From positions 1-64,000 of the forward strand of contig OZ257136.1 of the NCBI GenBank assembly GCA_965278995.1: a stretch of 64,000 nt of DNA, in the 5' to 3' direction. Below the pieces are notes generated by a model. It ran no database searches. It was not told the origin of the DNA and saw nothing but the letters and a program-made list of their open reading frames with translations. Below, piece by piece: positions 53,110-62,186 of this stretch; position 1 is the first letter of the stretch; each line of letters starts with the position of its first letter. Made by a program: the position numbers and the translations under genes. Source of the DNA: JADJYF01 sp965278995. GTDB lineage: Bacteria; Pseudomonadota; Gammaproteobacteria; Ga0077536.

Positions 53110-53550
53110 TCAGAGTCCCGGAAGTGGCTTATCATATTTCGGGTCAATTCCGGTTTGTATGCAAACACATGGAGTTTGAGGATCCCGATAAGCGCGTTCT
53201 TTCGCCGGCGCCTCTATATAGTACGGCTGACCGCACTTAGGAGTACAAAGCCACCGGGTGCAGATAAAGAGATCTGGATCCAAGCAACCACCAGGCGAAC
53301 CAAGCGCTGTGGAAACCGCACAAATTAGACCCTGAGCACAAGTCGGAACATCCGGCGAATCCGCGTCGTCGACTTTGCCTCCGACATCCGCTCGGGGTGG
53401 CGTTGCTCTTCTTACTTCCCGTCGCTGGCGAGAATTACCGGTGAGGCCATTAGGATCAATATATGACAAAGGATTGCTATAGGCATAAGCGAATGTATTG
53501 ATCCCCCCGTCAAGCCCAATAGGATCGCTTTGGAGATATAGATAGCGACT
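53110..53550 (-). pseudogene. orphan Rhs tip 1 with Cys-rich C-terminal extension
   Basis: The frame is open from 53550 to the stop at 53110 but has no proper start. The first 35 codons are the end of the Rhs core (RYLYLQSDPIGLDGG, NPLSYIDPNGLTG), where the variable toxin tip begins. The rest (about 105 residues) carries eight or more cysteines (CAQGLICA, CTRWLCTPKCG, CVCIQTG) and has no known toxin motif. It is a displaced C-terminal cassette: functional only if recombined onto a full Rhs gene. Lower GC than the chromosome. Confidence 0.7.
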
Positions 53551-53598
53551 CTAATAATCCTACCGCAGCTTCTGCACAAAGAATGGGGGCGGTTAGCT

Positions 53599-53883
53599 CT
53601 ACTGCAATATGATCTTGTCTTCGACGATGGTCAGTCTTCTTGATGTACGCAGAGCTTCAAGAACCCTGGGTTGGATTACAACCATCTCAAGATCACCCGC
53701 AATCACTACTTTCCCGAGAAAGTTTGCACTTTCTACTTGAGCACGTTCGTAAAATCCGATAGATAGATTCAGACCATCTCTTGCACTATTTAGAAGACCG
53801 GGAACCATTACTTGATCGTGCCACACCTTCCGTAATCGAGGAAGAACAACTGGATCGATCTCGATATCCAATTTCTCGTTCAT
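53599..53883 (-). CDS. candidate immunity protein of tip 2
   Basis: A 94-residue soluble, acidic protein (starts NEKLDIEIDPVVLPRLRKVW; VIAGDLEMVVIQPRVLEAL in the second half). It begins 25 bases after the stop of Rhs tip 2 on the same strand; ATG 53883 was chosen because longer frames overlap the tip. No family is recognised. Lack of membrane segments suggests it neutralises a cytoplasmic toxin. The assignment is from position. Confidence 0.5.
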   Translation of the reverse strand: MNEKLDIEIDPVVLPRLRKVWHDQVMVPGLLNSARDGLNLSIGFYERAQVESANFLGKVVIAGDLEMVVIQPRVLEALRTSRRLTIVEDKIILQ

Positions 53884-53908
53884 TTTGGCAACGCGTCCGA
53901 ATTGTGAA

Positions 53909-54517
53909 CTACAAAAATCCATCCATCGCGGATCGTTTCCAGATCTTAGGGCATACTGCGTCCGGATGATCTTTATCTGCGTTGGCAAATGGATCGAAGA
54001 ATACTTTCCAACCAATAGCATTGTCCGACGGACATTGATAAATGCAGTCTTGCGAGCCTTCTATTATCGTAATTGGATTAGCCACTGGTTGGACCGTAAT
54101 CGGTGTCGTTGCGTAACCGGCTATCAGCACGCAATCCTCATCTTTGCACTCGCCACTGTCGCGAGCAGCAGCGATTGCCGCTCCTACTATGGCACCGACT
54201 CCCGCACCTACAACGCCGACCATGCGCCCTTTTCTCGCACCACTCAACGCGCCCGCCGCGATATCGGCAGACTGTAGCCCGAGAAAATCCGCATATCTCA
54301 ACGGATTGTTGCCCACATAGGTGTAGGTATTGATGCCTCCGGCGAGCCCAATTGGGTCACTTTGGAGAAGGCACACCCCCGACGTGCGTCGTCGTAACGC
54401 AGCGGCTTTTCTGCCGACGCGCCAGCCAGTTGCAGCCGTTCCGCCCAGACGCTGTCGGCGATAATCAGGTTTTGCGCCTAGACACGGTTTTTTCTTTAGC
54501 TGCGTCGCCGGCATCAC
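53909..54517 (-). pseudogene. orphan Rhs tip 2 with variable C-terminal toxin region
   Basis: Rhs-core similarity starts only near 54370 (LLQSDPIGLAGGINTYTYV, then NPLRYADFLGL); upstream in the same frame the translation is unrelated, and a different frame (54380-54480) reads IIADSVWAERLQLAG, so the junction looks recombined. The C-terminal 110 residues have a glycine-rich hydrophobic run (VVGAGVGAIVGAAIAAA), then paired cysteines (CKDEDC) and CPSDNAIGWKVFFDP. No known nuclease or deaminase motif is seen. A small gene follows 25 bases later. Confidence 0.65.
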
Positions 54518-54520
54518 GAT

Positions 54521-54745
54521 TCACAGATGTGCAATGAACTCGTCAACGGTCATGCCGATGTCATGTGCGATCTGACGCAGCAGGTTCGGGGAGATGTCAC
54601 GGCCGGCATGATGCGGCACGGTGGTGGCACGACCGTCAGTATGCCGATACTGCTTGTGCGAGCCGCGTTGACGGACAGCGGCGAAGCCGAGCGCGAACAA
54701 AATCTTCTCGACCTCACGCGGTTTGAGTACTGGGGCCTTCGGCAC
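54521..54745 (-). CDS. hicA: HicA-family toxin
   Basis: A 74-residue HicA, an mRNA interferase with a double-stranded-RNA-binding-like fold. The active histidine is in RQRGSHKQYRH and the typical VPHHAGRDISPNLLRQI follows. It starts two bases after hicB on the same strand, so the pair is one type II toxin-antitoxin operon, with the antitoxin first. Intact. Confidence 0.93.
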   Translation of the reverse strand: MPKAPVLKPREVEKILFALGFAAVRQRGSHKQYRHTDGRATTVPHHAGRDISPNLLRQIAHDIGMTVDEFIAHL

Positions 54746-54747
54746 GC

Positions 54748-54954
54748 TCAGACGGCGACCAGTTGCGTGCCGACGAACTCGGCATCGAGCGTGGGCTCAC
54801 CATCTTCGAGCAACATCTCGATGACCTCTTTCAAGTTGGCGTTCAACTCGTCGAGGGTCTCGCCCTGGCTATGCGCACCAGCGAAGCCCGGGATGTAGCC
54901 GACGTAGAGACCGGTCTCGGCGCAGCGTTCGATGACGGCAGTGTACTGATGCAT
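54748..54954 (-). CDS. hicB: HicB-family antitoxin
   Basis: A 68-residue HicB antitoxin of the short form (YTAVIERCAETGLYVGYIPG, GETLDELNANLKEVIEMLLED), which binds and inhibits HicA. There is no separate DNA-binding domain at the C terminus, as in short HicB proteins. It opens the hicBA operon, next to the palindrome-rich region. Confidence 0.92.
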   Translation of the reverse strand: MHQYTAVIERCAETGLYVGYIPGFAGAHSQGETLDELNANLKEVIEMLLEDGEPTLDAEFVGTQLVAV

Positions 54955-55412
54955 GGCGGCGGTCCTGGTCGCGGGCGATGCTGCTTAGTTTAGCCGCTTC
55001 TTAGGGTGGGAGGCGGGCTGCGACGGGCCGGAGCGGAAGCCGCGCAGCGGCTGCAGCCGGCCCGGCGCAGACCGCGGGTGGGGAGCAAACCAATGCGCGC
55101 AGCGCACCTTCTGGAGCGCAGCGACCCGGCCATTTCGCATAGTGCAGATTATGCGGGCCGAAGGCCGAGCACTCGGTGCGCAGCGCCGAGTGCTCATAAT
55201 CCCGCATTATGTGACTTGGCCGGCTGAAGCCCCCGCCTGCGGGGGATGGGGGGATAAAACAAACGTGCGCAGCACACCGCATCAGTAGCACGGCGCTGAA
55301 CGAAGCCGCCACCACGTCAGACCGCCACTGCGGGAGCTGGCGCGCGGCTTGCCGGCTGGAGACCGTCAGGCATCGCAAGCCGTTGCAAGCCGCGTGACGG
55401 CGGTCAAGTCGG
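54955..55412. other. palindrome-rich noncoding region, candidate recombination or replication site
   Basis: This 458-base gap has no credible gene. It contains a perfect hairpin GAGCACTCGG-N9-CCGAGTGCTC (55167-55195), flanked by a wider imperfect pair ATTATGCGGG (about 55149-55158) and CCCGCATTAT (about 55202-55211). Another pair is CGCATA/TATGCG on the left. A TGCGCAGC-type word recurs at least four times (near 55092, 55116, 55177 and 55265). It follows the recombinase operon, so it may be its target site, an iteron-type origin or part of an attachment site. No test is possible here. Confidence 0.4.
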
Positions 55413-55655
55413 TCATGGGAAGTCGAGTAGATGCAGGTAGCTGCGCTTGATGCACCTCACGTGCTCTTGCCAAGAGTGCCCGAGGCTATCCCAGGCTTGG
55501 ACCAGGTCGCGCTCGGTGTCGGGTAGGCAGTCCTGGCGATTGAGCACGAACGCAGCAGCGATCTGCTCGCCGGTCGAGGCGCCGGTGCGGCCGCTCGCCT
55601 GCAGCTCGATGGCGGTGTCGATGATCTTCCTCAGCGGCCAGGGTAATGGCTCCAT
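55413..55655 (-). CDS. small protein of primase-recombinase operon, unknown function
   Basis: An 80-residue protein (MEPLPWPLRKIIDTAIEL..., then DTERDLVQAWDSLGHSWQEH) with no recognised domain, mostly helical. It lies 14 bases after the recombinase gene on the same strand, so it is the third gene of the operon. It may be a recombination accessory or host-interaction factor; this is inference. Confidence 0.6.
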   Translation of the reverse strand: MEPLPWPLRKIIDTAIELQASGRTGASTGEQIAAAFVLNRQDCLPDTERDLVQAWDSLGHSWQEHVRCIKRSYLHLLDFP

Positions 55656-55669
55656 GCGTCGCGCCCGGT

Positions 55670-56680
55670 TCAGGTCGACTCGCCGAGATCTATCGGCTCA
55701 TGTCCCGTCAGCTTCGCCGGATGCGTGAGTGCGTGGATTTCCGCGAGCTTGCGGATCGAGACGTGGGTATAGAGTTGCGTCGCGCGTGGATCGGTGTGTC
55801 CCAGCATAGCCTGCAGATAACGTAGCTCGGCCCCGTTCTCCAGCATGTGCGTCGCGCACGCGTGCCTGAGCAAGTGGCACGAGCCTTTCGCATCAATGCC
55901 GGCGTGCTTCATATACCGCTTCACGCGATCACCGAGCTTGGTATCACGGAACGGCTCGCCGTAATCGCTCAAGAACAGCGTCTGCTCGCGGATGTCGAGC
56001 AGCAACTCGGGCCGTACCGTGTTGAGGTAGCGCATCATCCAGTACACCGCCCGCGCGCCGACGGGCAGCAGGCGGTCTTTGTTGCCCTTGCCCTGGCGCA
56101 CGAGCAACGTTCCGCGCGAGAGCGAGACATCACCTAAGGTCAACGCGCACAACTCTGAGCGACGCACGCCGGTCGAGTACAAGCATTCCAAGACAGCACG
56201 GTCACGCAAGCCCGGCAACGTGCGCACGTCCGGCTGCTGCATCAGCCGCTCGACCTCTTCGATACTCAGCACCACCGGCAAGCGCGTGCGGTTCTGGATG
56301 ATGACCAACTCGCTCGCCGGGTTGTAGAGCAGGTGGTTCTCACGCGTCAGCCATTTGAACAACTGCCGGACGCTGGTCAGATAATGGTTCTGGCTCGCCG
56401 CACTCAAGGGCTCGCCGTTGACTTGGCGGTAGGTGTAGAGATGTTTCTGATAACGCTCGAGGATGGGCTTGGTCACGTCTTGGGGACGCGTGAGTCCGCG
56501 CTCGTCGCACCAGCCAACGAAGCGCCGGATGTCGCTCTCGCGCCGATGCAGGGTGCGCGGGCTGTAGCCGCGCACCGCCATCGCATCGTTGTACGCGACG
56601 AGATAGGCATGGAAGGCGGTGTGTTCAATCGCGACCGGTGCGCGCCGGTAATGCATCGTGCGTTTACGGCGTAGTGCCAT
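55670..56680 (-). CDS. XerC/D-like tyrosine recombinase
   Basis: A 336-residue tyrosine recombinase. Residues 20-120 form the SAM-like core-binding domain (YNDAMAVRGYSPRTLHRRESDI), and 135-320 the catalytic domain with ST GVRRSELCAL (R), HLLRHACATHML (H..R), LGHTDPRATQLYTHV (H and Tyr). It is more like XerC/D and ICE-type recombinases than the P4-type integrase at 45.9 kb, so the window holds two unrelated integrases. It starts 4 bases after the primase stop, indicating operon coupling. Confidence 0.93.
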   Translation of the reverse strand: MALRRKRTMHYRRAPVAIEHTAFHAYLVAYNDAMAVRGYSPRTLHRRESDIRRFVGWCDERGLTRPQDVTKPILERYQKHLYTYRQVNGEPLSAASQNHYLTSVRQLFKWLTRENHLLYNPASELVIIQNRTRLPVVLSIEEVERLMQQPDVRTLPGLRDRAVLECLYSTGVRRSELCALTLGDVSLSRGTLLVRQGKGNKDRLLPVGARAVYWMMRYLNTVRPELLLDIREQTLFLSDYGEPFRDTKLGDRVKRYMKHAGIDAKGSCHLLRHACATHMLENGAELRYLQAMLGHTDPRATQLYTHVSIRKLAEIHALTHPAKLTGHEPIDLGEST

Positions 56681-56684
56681 CGTG

Positions 56685-59585
56685 TCACTCGGCAGCGGCT
56701 AAAAAGGAAGGTTGTTTGTATGACGGGCGTTGGCCGTTACCCCCTGGGCGTGCGTTTTCGAGCACAGCGTCATCGATGCGACTCAGGGCCGCGCCAGCAC
56801 TCGCGCTATCGCCGTTGAGCGGGGGCTGACCACCCCCTGACTGACCCCTGACCGTGGGCTGACCACGCCCTGACCGCACCGCCTTTGACCCTGACCGCTC
56901 GGCATCGTAGTCATGGTGAAGCGTCGCCACGTCAATCAAGCCACTCAAGTGCGGCCGCGTCGTCGCCGAGCCGCCGTCATACACCAGCTCGTAGACGAAC
57001 GACTGCCCGCGCCCACCGCGATGCGCGAGCAGGTATTCCATCTCGACCAGCCGCGCCAGGTGCACCTTCAACGCCGTGTCGCTCCAGCGCGTCGCCTCGC
57101 GCACCTCGCGCCGACTGAAGCGATAGTCCGGGCGCCGCAGCCCGTGCCGCTCACAATGCACGCGCACGCGCTCATCGATGAGTTCGAGCAAGCGTCGTGT
57201 CTGCGGCGGCAGCTCGTCGAGTGTTCGCCCCAACACCTCGTGCGCGAGTTGGTTCGCCACCGCGATGTCATCGACGGTTACTTCAACGTAGTCGATGACC
57301 ACGTCACCCTGTCGATGCGTCTTCACCGGCCGCTGGTATTGATGCAACAACGCAATCGCGTCAATCAAGGTCAGGTACTTTTCGTGATCGCGACGCGTGC
57401 GGGTTTGATCGCTCAAGAACGTCAACTGCTCGGCGTAGGGGTTCACCACCGCGAGCGACTTCAACAAGCGCTGCGCATGCTGATGCACCGCGACCAGGGC
57501 CTCGCGGCCGGCACGTGCCTTGAGGCCATCGAGCGTGCGTTTGTGGCGCTGGACCTGGTGGATGGCTTCGGTCTGTGCACGCGCTTCGTTCACGCTCAAG
57601 ACCAGGCAGCGGTTCATGAGCTCTTCATCGAGGTCAATCGCGGTCGTCGTCATCAACAGCATCACCGGCCCTTCGACCCGGTATTCTTTGGTAACCAACT
57701 CGCCCGTCGTCTCGTCCTTGCCGGTCGAGGCAATCGTCACCTCACCTTCGCTCTGCAAGAGCTTCAACGCATAAGACGCCTGCGCCGCGCCTTCCTCTTC
57801 GGCGATCGCCAACACCTTGTGCTGCAAGTCCGTCTCGCCCATATAGAACAGCGATTGCCCCGTCATCGCCGAGTACTGCACCTTGTCCGTCGCCGGCACG
57901 AAGCGCAGCATCGCTTCCATCAACGACGACTTGCCCGCCGCGCTCGTCGATTGGATGATCACCGCCAGCGGGCTCTCCAACTTGCGCGACACCGCCGCCA
58001 GATAGCCCACCAGGCTGTTCGTCGCTTCACCCACCATGCCGCAGGCGGCGAAGTCGGCCACGATGCGGGCTAAGAGATCGGGATCTTTGAGCAGCGCCAG
58101 GGCGGCGGCCGTCTCCGCTTCACTCAACGCCGGCGGCGCCTTGGGCGTGAGCGCGGCGCGCAGCGCCACGTCTTGCAGCGCCTCGCACTTCAACAGCACG
58201 CGACCGAGATCACCCTTGATCACATCCTCTGCCACGCCGAGTTCGAGCGCCGCCTGTTTGATGAAGCCCGCACGAGCGCGGGATTGGTAGAGATCGAACG
58301 TATCGACGTGCACCGCCTCGCCGCGCGCCACCAGCACATTCACCTTCAGCACATCGAAGCTGCCGTTCTTATCCAGACCGCGCAGCCGATAACGGCGATC
58401 ACCGAAGGTCATGACGATCTCGTTGTCGCTCTCCTCGGCATCGGGCAGAGCAGTGTGCGGCGCGGCCGGTAATGGGCTCGCCGGCAACACCATCAGCGGC
58501 AGATCGGGCGCGGGTGCGGGAACAGCGGCTAAAGAAGGGGAAGGCTCCACTTCGCGCACCTCGACTGCGGGGGCTGCACTCGGCGTGACCCCGGTCGTCG
58601 CCAGGGGTTTCGGTTGACCCTTACCCAACCACACGGCCGAGCGCAGAGCCACGCCCAAGCTCTTCGATGCTGGGGTTACTTGCAACGCGTATTCGTTCAC
58701 GTCCATGCCTTTCGGCACCTGCACTCGATAACAATCCAAGCCCGCGCCTGTGAGCTTCTCGGCCAACGCCGTCGCTGCACTGTCACCGGGTGCATCACGG
58801 TCGTAGGCAATCAGCACGCGTGCAATGCCGTTATCCTGGAACGCTGCGAAGATCTCGGCTGTAAAGCCCTCGATGCCGTAGCTGGCCGTCACGTGGCGAT
58901 AGCCCGCACACCAGAACGTCAACGCATCAATCAAGGATTCGCACAAGATGATCTCGTCGCTCGCGGTCAGCGCTGGAGCATTCCACACCCCACGATGCGG
59001 CCCTGGCAGATATAAATGCATCGGCGTGCCCGGCCGCAAGTTGTCATTCAACTTCCGGCCGTAGACCTCCTGCACCTGGCCCTGGCTATCCAGCACCGGG
59101 ATCACCAGCGAGCCGTTGAAGTGCTCATGACCCGAGGGGCGGATGATCCCGAGGCACTGCAACTGACCCCGCACCGCCGCGCCTTCTTTGCGGTTCATCT
59201 GCGGCAACCGATAACCCAAGGTCCGGTTAGCGTAGCCGAGCTTGAACGTGTCGATGGCTTCGGCACTGGCAATGCCGCGCTTCGCGAGATACGCCAGCGC
59301 CTCCGGGCTTTGCTTCAAAGCCGCGTGGTAGTAGTCGATGACCTGCACGAGCAAGGTCGCGTCGTCTTCGTCCACTGCCACCGGCGTCGCGAGCTTCGGC
59401 ACCGTCGCGTGTTTCGGGCGGCGCGCATCAGCGGCTAAAGGGCGGTAGTCGTTCTGCAGCAGCTCGACTGCATGCCGGAACGATACGCCCTCGGCCTTCA
59501 TCACCCAGTCAATCACCGAGCCGCCGGTCTGACAGGCACCCAGGCAATGCCATAGGTTCTTCTCCGGCGTGATGACCAGCGACGG
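56685..59585 (-). pseudogene. 3' part of a CHC2-TOPRIM primase with ATPase domain, interrupted by IS21 B
   Basis: This 967-codon stretch (with stop) holds the second half of a CHC2 zinc finger (WHCLGACQTGGS), a TOPRIM core (CESLIDALTFW and AYDRDAPGDSAA, near residues 220-275), a Pro-rich linker and an AAA+/SF3-like ATPase domain around residue 560 (STSAAGKSSLMEAML Walker A; LAIAEEEG Walker B), ending in a winged-helix-like tail. It probably primes replication of the element. The IS21 B element removes the first 47 codons. A GTG inside the IS end (59603) could start a shortened product lacking half of the zinc finger. It heads the recombinase operon. Confidence 0.85.
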
Positions 59586-59726
59586 CTCGTTGTCAAGCGA
59601 CACCCAGTCTTGCGCAGTAAGGCGACATCCAGTCTTGCGCAGCTACTGTGGGGCGAGGTGTCGGTAGAACAATCAGTTAGGAGGCCGCTCGCGGTGTAGT
59701 GCGACACCGGGAGCGGCGCGGGTGTG

Positions 59727-60506
59727 TCAGCCGTGCTTGGCGAGTGCAGACTCCAGTTCGCGCAGGCGGTAGGAACGCCCCTTGATGTTAAGCACATGGC
59801 TGTGATGGAGCAGCCGGTCGAGGATGGCGGTAGCGAGGATCTCGTCGCCGGCCAGGATCTCAGGCCAGGCATCGATGCCTTTGTTGGTGGTGATGATCAA
59901 GGCACCTTTCTGGTAACGATGTGAGACCAGTCGGAAGAACAGTGAAGCCTCCTGCCGCGTCATGGGTTCGAAGCCGACCTCATCGAGGATGAGCAGGCTC
60001 GTGTTGATGTACTTTTTGCGGCGCAGTGCACTCGGCGAGAGCTCGGCATCGCGGCGCATGACGGGCAGTAATTCGTCGAGTCGATAGAAGACCACACCGA
60101 AGCCATGCTCGATGGCTTTGATGGCGAGCGCGCAACTCAAGTGGGACTTACCTACGCCGGGCGGTCCCTGGATCAGCAGGGTGCGGTTCTCGCGGATCCA
60201 CTGGCAGGTCGCCAGGGTTTCGATGCGCGCCCGTTCGACCGACGGTTGGAAGGCGAAATCGAAGTTACCCAGCGTCTGGCCGGTAGGCACACCGGAGAGT
60301 TTAAGGGAGGTCTGCAGGCGTCGCTCCTCGCGCCGACCAAGCTCGGTATCGAGCAGGCGATCGATCATCTGATGGGGTGCGATGTCATCTTTGACCGCGT
60401 CGCTGATCAGCCCATCGAGTTGCTCGGCAGCATGCAGCAGGTTCAGTCGTTCGAGTCGATGGCGGGTGGCATCGAGATCAACGGTCGGTGCAGTCTTACG
60501 GTTCAT
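59727..60506 (-). CDS. istB: IS21-family helper ATPase IstB (element B)
   Basis: A 259-residue AAA+ ATPase with Walker A GPPGVGKSHLSCAL near residue 113 and Walker B LLILDEVGFEPM. The N-terminal IstB domain (RHRLERLNLLHAAEQL) is present. The start overlaps the istA stop by four bases (ATGA). It differs strongly in sequence from the IstB of element A. Confidence 0.95.
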   Translation of the reverse strand: MNRKTAPTVDLDATRHRLERLNLLHAAEQLDGLISDAVKDDIAPHQMIDRLLDTELGRREERRLQTSLKLSGVPTGQTLGNFDFAFQPSVERARIETLATCQWIRENRTLLIQGPPGVGKSHLSCALAIKAIEHGFGVVFYRLDELLPVMRRDAELSPSALRRKKYINTSLLILDEVGFEPMTRQEASLFFRLVSHRYQKGALIITTNKGIDAWPEILAGDEILATAILDRLLHHSHVLNIKGRSYRLRELESALAKHG

Positions 60507-61765
60507 CGGGCCACCTCCGCGAGCACGGCATAGAGGTCGAGCGGGCGTTGCTCGGGCGGCATCGCGAGCAAGGCTTGCAGCTTACGACCCATGCGACCCA
60601 GTGGCATGGGCGCGGCGACATGCGGCGTCGACGGCCCCTCGTAGTGCGACGGATCGATCACGAGCTGCTCGGGCGTATGCCGCGGATGTTGAGCGATGAC
60701 CCGCGCCTCGTGCAGGATCTGCACGCGCCCGCAGGCGCCGCGGATCTCCACCCGCTGACCGATGCAGGCAAACGGTACGGAGTAGCGGCGATTTTCGAAG
60801 GCGATGGTGGCATCGCCGGCGACGGTGCGCGTGACAGCGATATCGAAGGGCTCGGGCAAGAGCGGCAAGGGGGCGAGCCGAGTTCGCTCGAGGACCAGGC
60901 TCGCGGCCACCGTTCGACCGGTCGCTGGGCACAAGCGGTGCGCGGCGAGGGTATCGACCTTCTCATCGGTGGCCCGCTGCAACTCGGCCAGGTTGTCCCA
61001 ATGACGGCCGTAGGGCAGACCCGTCGCGCGCAGGTCACGGACACCGCGCTCGACCTTACCCTTGGCCTGCGGCTCGCGTGGTAGGCAGGCGTCGATGTGG
61101 AAACCGACGCTGCGCGCATAAGCACGATAATGCGGGTTGATGGTGCCCCACGGACCGGCGCCCTGGATGATGCCGGTCTTGAGATTATCGATGCGCACGA
61201 CCGCCGGGATCCCGCCGAGGCGCCGGAAGGCTTCATTGTGAACGCGATGCCAGGCGAGTTGGTCTTCACGCGCTGACCAGACGAAGGCCGGATAGCGCGA
61301 GTGAGACAGCTTGAGCGCGAAGACCGACAAATGGACGCTCTGCCCGGCTAGTTGCACGCGCGGGAACTCACCCCAGTCTGCTTGGGCCTGTGCACCGGGC
61401 GGGGTCTCGACGCGGCGCCGCGCACGGAGCTTCGGCCGCGGATAGTGCGCCTTGAAGTAGCGCTGCAATGAACGCAACGAGCCACGGTAGCGATGTTCGG
61501 TGACCAGGTAGTGGTGTAACGCCGCGAGGTTCATCGGCGCCTCGTCGAGATGGGCGAGATAGTGATCGATGGCCGGTGTGTAGCCGCCGGCGAGATGCGG
61601 CTGCCTGGCACGGCCGTCGGTGAGCCCGGCTTCCTGGCGCTGTCTGTGATAACGAATGGTGTTCTCGTGCACACCGAGAAGCCGGCCCATGGCGCGGTTG
61701 CCGAGGCCGTGCTCGGCGAGGGTTTGGATAGTCATGCGAGCCTCCAGATCGAGCTTGTTCGCCAT
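60503..61765 (-). CDS. istA: IS21-family transposase IstA (element B)
   Basis: A 420-residue IstA of the shorter subgroup. An HTH (GLGNRAMGRLLGVHENTIRY) precedes the DDE core: AQADWGEFPRV (D), VVRIDNLKTGI (D) and AKGKVERGVRDLR (E). It overlaps istB by four bases. Intact, so the element may have moved recently. Confidence 0.95.
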   Translation of the reverse strand: MANKLDLEARMTIQTLAEHGLGNRAMGRLLGVHENTIRYHRQRQEAGLTDGRARQPHLAGGYTPAIDHYLAHLDEAPMNLAALHHYLVTEHRYRGSLRSLQRYFKAHYPRPKLRARRRVETPPGAQAQADWGEFPRVQLAGQSVHLSVFALKLSHSRYPAFVWSAREDQLAWHRVHNEAFRRLGGIPAVVRIDNLKTGIIQGAGPWGTINPHYRAYARSVGFHIDACLPREPQAKGKVERGVRDLRATGLPYGRHWDNLAELQRATDEKVDTLAAHRLCPATGRTVAASLVLERTRLAPLPLLPEPFDIAVTRTVAGDATIAFENRRYSVPFACIGQRVEIRGACGRVQILHEARVIAQHPRHTPEQLVIDPSHYEGPSTPHVAAPMPLGRMGRKLQALLAMPPEQRPLDLYAVLAEVAR

Positions 61766-61881
61766 CGGCCTCGCCTCCCTGTGCGGGAGACCGAGCCTGT
61801 CAGGCGGAAACGGATTTGTCAGCGACCGGTCTGCGCAAGACTGGGTGTCGCCTTAACTCAATCGTGGGGTGTCGCGCTACA

Positions 61882-62022
61882 CTCGTGATCGTCGTGGAAG
61901 GGACACAGACCAAGCAAGTCAGCGCCGTGGCGCTTGAGTGCGATCCCGCCGGTCTCGACCAGGCGCACCAGCGAGACCTCGCCTTTCAACCGCTCGATGA
62001 CCTCGTCCGGGATCCTCGCCAT
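61882..62022 (-). pseudogene. 5' part of the CHC2 primase gene, separated by IS21 B
   Basis: ATG 62022 follows a strong GGGAGGGGG site and encodes 47 codons (MARIPDEVIERLKGEVSLVR, then GADLLGLCPFHDDHE), the N-terminal DnaG-type CHC2 start. CPFHDDHE followed by PSL(V) is the classic zinc-finger sequence, and exactly that continues at 59585 when the IS and one copy of CTCGT are removed. The joined gene has 1013 codons. The fragment now reads into the IS end and stops. Confidence 0.9.
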
Positions 62023-62094
62023 ACCACCCCCTCCCGCAGAAACGTCGCCCTGGCCAAACCCTGTCAAGTGGGTTTGGAGATAAATAATCGAGCT

Positions 62095-62126
62095 TGATGA
62101 TTACTACCTTAGGTAGTATTGTCAAC
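62095..62126 (-). promoter_or_regulatory. primase promoter with palindromic operator
   Basis: On the minus strand TTGACA (62121-62126) is followed by a 17-base spacer and a weak AATCAT -10. The spacer holds TACTACC-TTA-GGTAGTA (62103-62119 in plus orientation), a perfect seven-base inverted repeat, placed as a repressor operator. The divergent XRE-family gene is the natural candidate to bind it. Confidence 0.6.
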
Positions 62127-62186
62127 CGCACTATGCAAAATCAGGGTTTAAGGTATGGGCCACTCACACTCGCCGGGAGCGAGCGG

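Larger units (their letters stand above)
59586..61886. mobile_element. IS21-family insertion sequence B with 5-bp target duplication, inside the primase gene
   Basis: The element runs from 59591 (TGTCAAG...) to 61881 (...GCTACA), 2291 bases, flanked by CTCGT at 59586-59590 and 61882-61886. Its ends carry copies of a GCGACACCCAGTCTTGCGCAG-type repeat: 59597-59617, 59622-59642 and the inverted 61831-61851. It bears istA and istB, both intact and reading to the left. It is clearly different from IS21 A. Confidence 0.95.

Noticed and set aside
54380..54480. Short protein-like frame (IIADSVWAERLQLAG) upstream of Rhs tip 2
   Set aside because: Too short to be a gene; kept only as evidence of a recombined junction.
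55051..55061. Eleven-base match (CTGCAGCCGGC) to the tRNA-Thr 3' end, a possible attR
   Set aside because: The match stops before the CCA part and lies in a very GC-rich palindromic stretch where such a word is likely by chance.
55001..55378. 125-codon minus-strand frame in the palindrome-rich gap
   Set aside because: Translation is low-complexity Arg/Ala/Pro through hairpins, as expected of noncoding GC-rich DNA.
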